In this document: piece by piece, positions 60,356-64,000 of the stretch
How the letters are laid out: every line of letters starts with the position of its first letter
How positions within the stretch are numbered: the stretch's first letter is position 1
DNA from: Streptacidiphilus carbonis
GTDB taxonomy: Bacteria; Actinomycetota; Actinomycetes; Streptomycetales; Streptomycetaceae
Reading direction: 5' to 3'
Length of the DNA: 64,000 nucleotides
Assembly: GCF_000787775.1 (NCBI RefSeq)
Contig: NZ_BBPM01000002.1
Coordinates: 213,044-277,043, forward strand
Notes under the pieces: model-generated
Seen by the model: the letters and a program-made list of their open reading frames with translations, nothing else
Told to the model about the DNA's origin: nothing
Databases searched by the model: none
Translations under genes and position numbers: made by a program

Positions 60356-60826
60356 GTGCGCAGGAAGCGGCCTATCGCCCGGCCGTGGTTCGCCAGTCCC
60401 ATCGGACGACTGCGGTTCCTCGACGAACTGCAGTCGTCAGGTCTGACCGTACGCGAGACCGATAGGCCGATCCGCTTCGAGGACGGCGTCACCTACGAAG
60501 TGCTACCGCACCTGCGCATCCTCCCCCAACGACGACTTCGGATCGTGTTTACCGCCAGTGCCCCAGATGCAGTACAGGTGTGGGCTACCGGTCCGGATTG
60601 TGCCGCGCACCGCAATTCGGACGGCTCGCTCTGTCTCTGGTACCCGAAGGACTCCGAGCGCCGTAAGTGGACACACCGCAGCGGCGGTAAGAAACTACTG
60701 GGCATCGTCATCCGCCACCTACACTGGGAGGCCGACTTCAACAGGACCGGAGTGTGGCCTGGCCTGGAAGCCCCCCATGGCTATTCCTCTCCTGGACTGG
60801 ATGAGAACGACGATGTCATCAGGTGA
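60356..60826 (+). CDS. E2-like protein of CBASS (short type II style)
   Basis: 156 residues from the GTG at 60356 with an agaggtagg RBS inside the end of the CD-NTase gene. The prokaryotic E2 fold signature is visible: HRNSDGSLCLWYPKD with the candidate catalytic Cys93, then a helix and RTGVWPGLEAPHG. E2-only CBASS operons use such proteins to release or activate the CD-NTase from a conjugated state. There is no E1 or JAB gene here, so it matches the short form. It overlaps the next gene. Confidence 0.82.
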   Translation: MRRKRPIARPWFASPIGRLRFLDELQSSGLTVRETDRPIRFEDGVTYEVLPHLRILPQRRLRIVFTASAPDAVQVWATGPDCAAHRNSDGSLCLWYPKDSERRKWTHRSGGKKLLGIVIRHLHWEADFNRTGVWPGLEAPHGYSSPGLDENDDVIR

Positions 60827-61454
60827 CCTTCTCAAGACGCTCGCACCGTTCACAGCCGTCCTCGCGGCGAGCATCACGGGTTGCGTCGCCATCGGCCAGT
60901 GGTGGGCCAACGGCCGCAGGCAGGAGCGCGACCGGAAACAGGAGACGTTCGCAGCCGCCTTCGAGGCGTGTATTGAGTACGCGGAGATGCCCTATGCGAT
61001 TCGCCGACGGCGCATCGACGTCGCTGCAGAGGAGCGAGTCCGGCTCTCCGAGCAGGTACGTGCCATACAGATCAAGCTCACCCGCTACGAGGCATGGGTG
61101 CGGTTCGAGTCTCCCGAGGTGGGAGAGGCATACCAAACCCTCGTCCGCCGAACTCGGGAAGTGGCGGGGGCCGCTATGAAGGACGCCTGGCTGTCGACGG
61201 GTGCCGACAGCGACCGCGCCATGGTCATCCCCTCCTCCATCGTAGATCTCCGCCCCCTCTCGGCACCGCGCGAGGAGTACATGGCTGCGGCTGAGGGGTA
61301 TCTGCGCCGTCGATACTCCAATCGACTCCGAAGGTCCATCGCGGCCATACGCATGCCTCGCCGACCCGTACCGACCTACGGCTCTACCCCTCTGCCCACG
61401 TTGCCGCCCCCGACCTCTGCCGAAGCCTCGGAGACCAGCGGACGAACCTCCTGA
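60813..61454 (+). CDS. Single-pass membrane protein, candidate CBASS effector
   Basis: 213 residues from the ATG at 60813 (an in-frame ATG at 60801 is also possible); it overlaps the E2 gene by 14 bp. One N-terminal membrane helix (about residues 8-29, TLAPFTAVLAASITGCVAIG) is followed by a charged helical cytosolic part of about 140 residues and a Pro-rich tail. It has no nuclease, phospholipase or SAVED motif. By position it is the effector of the operon, possibly acting on the inner membrane. The family is not recognised. Confidence 0.65.
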   Translation: MSSGDLLKTLAPFTAVLAASITGCVAIGQWWANGRRQERDRKQETFAAAFEACIEYAEMPYAIRRRRIDVAAEERVRLSEQVRAIQIKLTRYEAWVRFESPEVGEAYQTLVRRTREVAGAAMKDAWLSTGADSDRAMVIPSSIVDLRPLSAPREEYMAAAEGYLRRRYSNRLRRSIAAIRMPRRPVPTYGSTPLPTLPPPTSAEASETSGRTS

Positions 61455-61585
61455 CCCTCCACCGGCGCCCTGATCCCCGTCGGCACTGCCAAGGTGGGAG
61501 TCGAGATACCATCGTCATCAGACCTGACTCACGAACTGGCCGACCGTGATCACCAGCAGTTCCCGCGACGCCACACCGGCCCCAA

Positions 61586-61623
61586 CGTGGATGGATCCAC
61601 AGAGCGCCGCGCCGGGGGCACTC
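61586..61623. other. attR junction
   Basis: The arm cgtggatggatccac (61586-61600) mirrors 43871-43885 at 13 of 15 positions. The shared ccgggggcactc lies at 61612-61623. Joining the tRNA side at 43858 to this right side rebuilds an uninterrupted tRNA-Arg followed by a terminator. Confidence 0.8.
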
Positions 61624-61641
61624 GATCGCAGAACGCAGCTA

Positions 61642-61690
61642 AGGCCCAGGTCAGCGGGGGCATCCCGCCGAACTGGGCCTCAGTCTTTTT
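61642..61690 (+). terminator. Intrinsic terminator, likely the original tRNA-Arg terminator
   Basis: Arms aggcccag and ctgggcct (61642-61649 with 61673-61680) plus inner gcggg/cccgc pairing are followed by TTTTT at 61686-61690. In the rebuilt pre-integration locus it falls about 30 bp downstream of the tRNA. Confidence 0.85.
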
Positions 61691-61850
61691 GGATCAGCCG
61701 CTCGGTGATCGTGCGCCATGCGCGCCAGAGGCCTCAGGTTCGCCGCAGTCGGCACGGGCACCATCGTGAACGATGCGGTCGGCCCCCAGCACGGCTACGA
61801 CGTCTTCGCCCCCTCGACACCTTCTGCACCTCTATCAGCCGAGAGAACCG

Positions 61851-61889
61851 AGGCCCAGCCCAGCGAGAACGCATCGCCGGACTGGGCCT
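61851..61889. terminator. Second terminator, downstream of the cellulase gene
   Basis: The same 8-bp arms (aggcccag at 61851, ctgggcct at 61882) with a different loop. It lies 38 bp beyond the cellulase stop (minus strand). Confidence 0.65.
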
Positions 61890-61926
61890 GTTCGTTGTCG
61901 GTGCGGGGACCGGGGTCCGTTGTGGG

Positions 61927-64000
61927 TCAGCTGGGTTCGGTGCCGTAGGCGAGGGTGCCGTTGATGTAGACGGTGACCTTGGGGGCGTCGGCGTAGGAGG
62001 TGTTGGTGCCGTAGCTGTAGTCGTCGGTCTCGGAGAAGTTGGACCAGTCGGTCTTGTTGAAGCGGTTCTGGATCTCGCCGGTGGAGGCGCCCGCGGCGAG
62101 GCTGCCGGCGCCGGTGGTGAAGCCGACCAGGAGGTAGTGGTCGGCGCCGGTCTTGGCGGTGGGCATGGCGACCACCGAGTGGGTGACGTTGCCGGAGCCG
62201 ATGACCGCGTAGTCGACGTTGGTGCTGAAGGTGTTGGCGCCGCCGTCGCTGGTGAACCAGTAGCGCATGGTCACCGTCGACAGGGCCAGCGGGGTGGTGC
62301 CGGTGTTGATCACCTGCAGGCCCGGCTTGATCTGGTTGTCGCCCGGCGAGGAGTCCAGGTTCTTGTACTGCGCCTTGACCGCGCCGGTGGTCACCGTGCC
62401 GGCCGAGGTGGTGCCGGTCACGGTGCTGGACGCGGTCGAGAGGTTGCCCGCGGCGTCCGTCGCCACGACCGAGTAGTTGTACGCCGTGGACGCGCTCAGC
62501 CCGGTGTCGGTGAAGGTGGTGGCCGTGGTGGTGGTGCCGGCCAGCGCGCTGTTCCGGTAGACGTCGTAGCCGGTCACACCGACGTTGTCGGTCGACGCCG
62601 TCCAGGACAGCGAGACGGTGCTGCTGGTCACGCCGGTGACCTTCAGGTTGGTCGGCGCCGAGGGCGGGGTGGTGTCCCCGGTGGTCGTGCCGCCGCCGGC
62701 GACCAGCTCGCCGTAGACCGCGTAGGCCATCGCGATGTCCGCCTGGGCCCAGAAGCGGTGGTACGTGAAGGACGGGGCCGCCCCGCCGCTGAGGTACGTC
62801 TGGACCTTGGCGAAGTCGGGGTCCTTCTTGTACCAGGAGCGGATCGACAGGAAGGTCGCCCCGGGTGCGATCGGATCGCCGTTGGGCATCTTGCCCGACC
62901 AGCCGCTGGGCACGTACACCGTGTCGTTGAAGCGGCTGTAGTCGGTACGGGTCTCCGCGACCGCGATGCCCTTGGTGTCGGAGAAGGTCGCCATCACGTC
63001 CAGCAGGCTCTTGGCGAGCGCGGTGTAGGCGGTGTTGCCGGACTTGACGCCGTAGTAGGTCAGCGCCTTCACGTAGGCCGCGCAGACGCCGACGTCGTTG
63101 CCGAAGTCGGCGACGGTGACGTGCAGCGAGGCGTTGGCGCCCGGACTGCTCGCGCTCCAGGTGTCCGGCTGCCCGGTCCAGTTGAGCGTGGAGGGGATCT
63201 GGAAGTTGGTGGCGGTGACCGTGGTCTGCCCCTTGGCCCAGGCCATCCACTTGTCCAGCACGGTCTTGGCGGTGGCGTTGCCGGTCACGTAGTAGTACTC
63301 GGCCAGCCGCTCCATCGCCCAGGCCTGCATGCCGAACCAGTTGTTGCTGGGCGGGTCGTGGTAGACCGGCTCCCAGTCGTAGGCCATGCCGTAGAAGGTC
63401 GGCGTACCGGCGGGCGGGGTGGCGTAGGCGCCGTTCCAACTGTTGGTGCAGCCGCCGGCGATGGCGCCCTCAGCCGACTGGAGCCACCGGAAGAACTCCA
63501 ACTGCCGTGCCAGGCTGCTGGTCCAGTCGCCCTTGGCGGTCGGCGACAGCGGGGTCAGCGCGGCCACGTTGGACATCGCCCAGGCCGCGATCGGGTTCTG
63601 GTAGCCCTGGTGCGAGGCGCCGTCACCGATCCGCCAGGCCCAGCCGCCGCCGGGCTCCGCACCGCCCCAGGCGTAGTACCAGGCCATCAGGTAGTGCTCG
63701 GAGCTGCGTCCCGAGCCCGCCGCGCAGCCGCTGGGGCTGGTGCAGCCGCCGATCGTCTTGAAGTACTTGTCGAAGAGCGAGTACCGCAGGAAGTCGCCCA
63801 TCTTCGCGGCCTTCGCCGCCGAGGCCGCCACCGATCCCGCCGCGCCCTGGGCCGAGGCCCAGCGGTAGGCCCAGTACGCGGCCTGGACGCTGCGGGCGTC
63901 GGCGTCCGGGGCGTTGGTGTACTTCCACTGGGTGGAGTAGGCGCCGCTCTGCTTCACGAACAGGTCGAGGTAGCCGTTGGTGCCGCCGTACTTCATCAGG
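61927..64000 (-). CDS. GH48 cellulase (processive exoglucanase), C-terminal part
   Basis: The frame is open to the right window edge, so the signal peptide and the N-terminal part of the catalytic domain are missing; about 690 residues are visible. The catalytic-domain part has WEPVYHDPPSNNWFGMQAWA, typical of GH48. A FN3 domain (PSAPTNLKVTGVTSSTVSLS) and a C-terminal cellulose-binding CBM3 (VKAQYKNLDSSPGDNQIKPG to YINGTLAYGTEPS) follow. It is secreted and degrades crystalline cellulose from reducing ends. It is outside the integrated element. Confidence 0.93.
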   Translation of the reverse strand, partial: LMKYGGTNGYLDLFVKQSGAYSTQWKYTNAPDADARSVQAAYWAYRWASAQGAAGSVAASAAKAAKMGDFLRYSLFDKYFKTIGGCTSPSGCAAGSGRSSEHYLMAWYYAWGGAEPGGGWAWRIGDGASHQGYQNPIAAWAMSNVAALTPLSPTAKGDWTSSLARQLEFFRWLQSAEGAIAGGCTNSWNGAYATPPAGTPTFYGMAYDWEPVYHDPPSNNWFGMQAWAMERLAEYYYVTGNATAKTVLDKWMAWAKGQTTVTATNFQIPSTLNWTGQPDTWSASSPGANASLHVTVADFGNDVGVCAAYVKALTYYGVKSGNTAYTALAKSLLDVMATFSDTKGIAVAETRTDYSRFNDTVYVPSGWSGKMPNGDPIAPGATFLSIRSWYKKDPDFAKVQTYLSGGAAPSFTYHRFWAQADIAMAYAVYGELVAGGGTTTGDTTPPSAPTNLKVTGVTSSTVSLSWTASTDNVGVTGYDVYRNSALAGTTTTATTFTDTGLSASTAYNYSVVATDAAGNLSTASSTVTGTTSAGTVTTGAVKAQYKNLDSSPGDNQIKPGLQVINTGTTPLALSTVTMRYWFTSDGGANTFSTNVDYAVIGSGNVTHSVVAMPTAKTGADHYLLVGFTTGAGSLAAGASTGEIQNRFNKTDWSNFSETDDYSYGTNTSYADAPKVTVYINGTLAYGTEPS

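Larger units (their letters stand above)
43858..61613. mobile_element. Integrative element of about 17.75 kb in tRNA-Arg(CCG), defence-bearing
   Basis: It is bounded by the shared 12-bp sequence at 43858 and 61612. A serine recombinase sits at the left end reading toward the tRNA. It contains a replication-relaxation protein, NUDIX, regulators, type I restriction-modification, an ImmA/PIN pair and a CBASS-like operon. The core palindromic repeat, present five times in the first 38 kb, is absent from it. No FtsK/TraB transfer protein, primase or phage structural gene is seen, so it is likely mobilised by other elements or only excisable. Confidence 0.82.
61455..61926. other. 472-bp right flank of the element
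   Basis: No supported gene. It holds the integrase alternative C-terminal frame (minus strand to 61518), the attR site, two terminators and a short unassigned open stretch (61718-61850). Confidence 0.6.

Noticed and set aside
43858-61613. Reading the element as a prophage or a complete conjugative element
   Set aside because: There are no capsid, portal, terminase, tail, FtsK/TraB or relaxase genes; only a recombinase and a replication-relaxation protein support mobility.

Overview
The window is about 64 kb of very high-GC DNA with the gene content and order of a Streptomyces-type actinomycete (Streptomyces, Kitasatospora or Streptacidiphilus). The scy-filP cytoskeletal pair, a NucS mismatch endonuclease, an SCO5389-type protein, the complete atpIBEFHAGDC cluster, a GC-rich extended rho and the argS-lysA-hom-thrC-thrB cluster all sit in the order known from Streptomyces core chromosomes. 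The genus call is inference from gene content and order; no search was run.

Layout. 1-3.2 kb: 3' part of scy (tandem repeats in its coiled coil) and filP. 3.2-17.1 kb: housekeeping and conserved genes (hydrolase, ABC exporter, LLM oxidoreductase, nucS, a membrane-anchored ATPase with a Ser-rich tail, STAS protein, hydroxybutyryl-CoA dehydrogenase, murA, cobalamin adenosyltransferase, DUF2550 protein). 17.2-25.0 kb: F1Fo ATP synthase on the minus strand. 25.2-33.4 kb: minus-strand genes for a WecA-like transferase, a diverged SHMT-like enzyme, a tyrosine phosphatase, a Sua5-type tRNA modification enzyme, prmC, prfA, rpmE and an LCP ligase. 33.5-43.6 kb: rho, thrB, thrC, hom, lysA, argS and a stand-alone receiver protein. 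Five copies of a palindromic intergenic repeat lie in this core part.

43.86-61.61 kb is an integrated element of about 17.75 kb, inserted in the 3' end of tRNA-Arg(CCG). A large serine recombinase abuts and overlaps the tRNA. A 12-bp identity marks both ends, and joining the outer halves of the two junctions rebuilds a symmetric attP with 15-nt arms matching at 13 positions. The element carries a replication-relaxation protein, a NUDIX hydrolase, an HTH regulator divergent from an anti-sigma-type ATPase, and then a one-directional block of about 10.7 kb. That block holds a type I restriction-modification system (hsdM, a mosaic hsdS, hsdR), an XRE-ImmA/IrrE metallopeptidase followed by a PIN-like nuclease, and a three-gene CBASS-like operon (CD-NTase, E2-like protein, single-pass membrane protein). 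I see no conjugation or virion genes, so it reads as a defence-carrying integrative element.

Right of the element are two intrinsic terminators and the 3' part of a minus-strand family 48 cellulase with FN3 and CBM3 domains, truncated by the window edge.

The most notable signals are the CBASS-like operon with a possibly unusual effector, the reconstructed att sites with an integrase whose C-terminus changes on excision, the ImmA/PIN module with a dyad operator, an SHMT paralogue missing two PLP-site residues, and a palindromic repeat inserted in the murA coding sequence.
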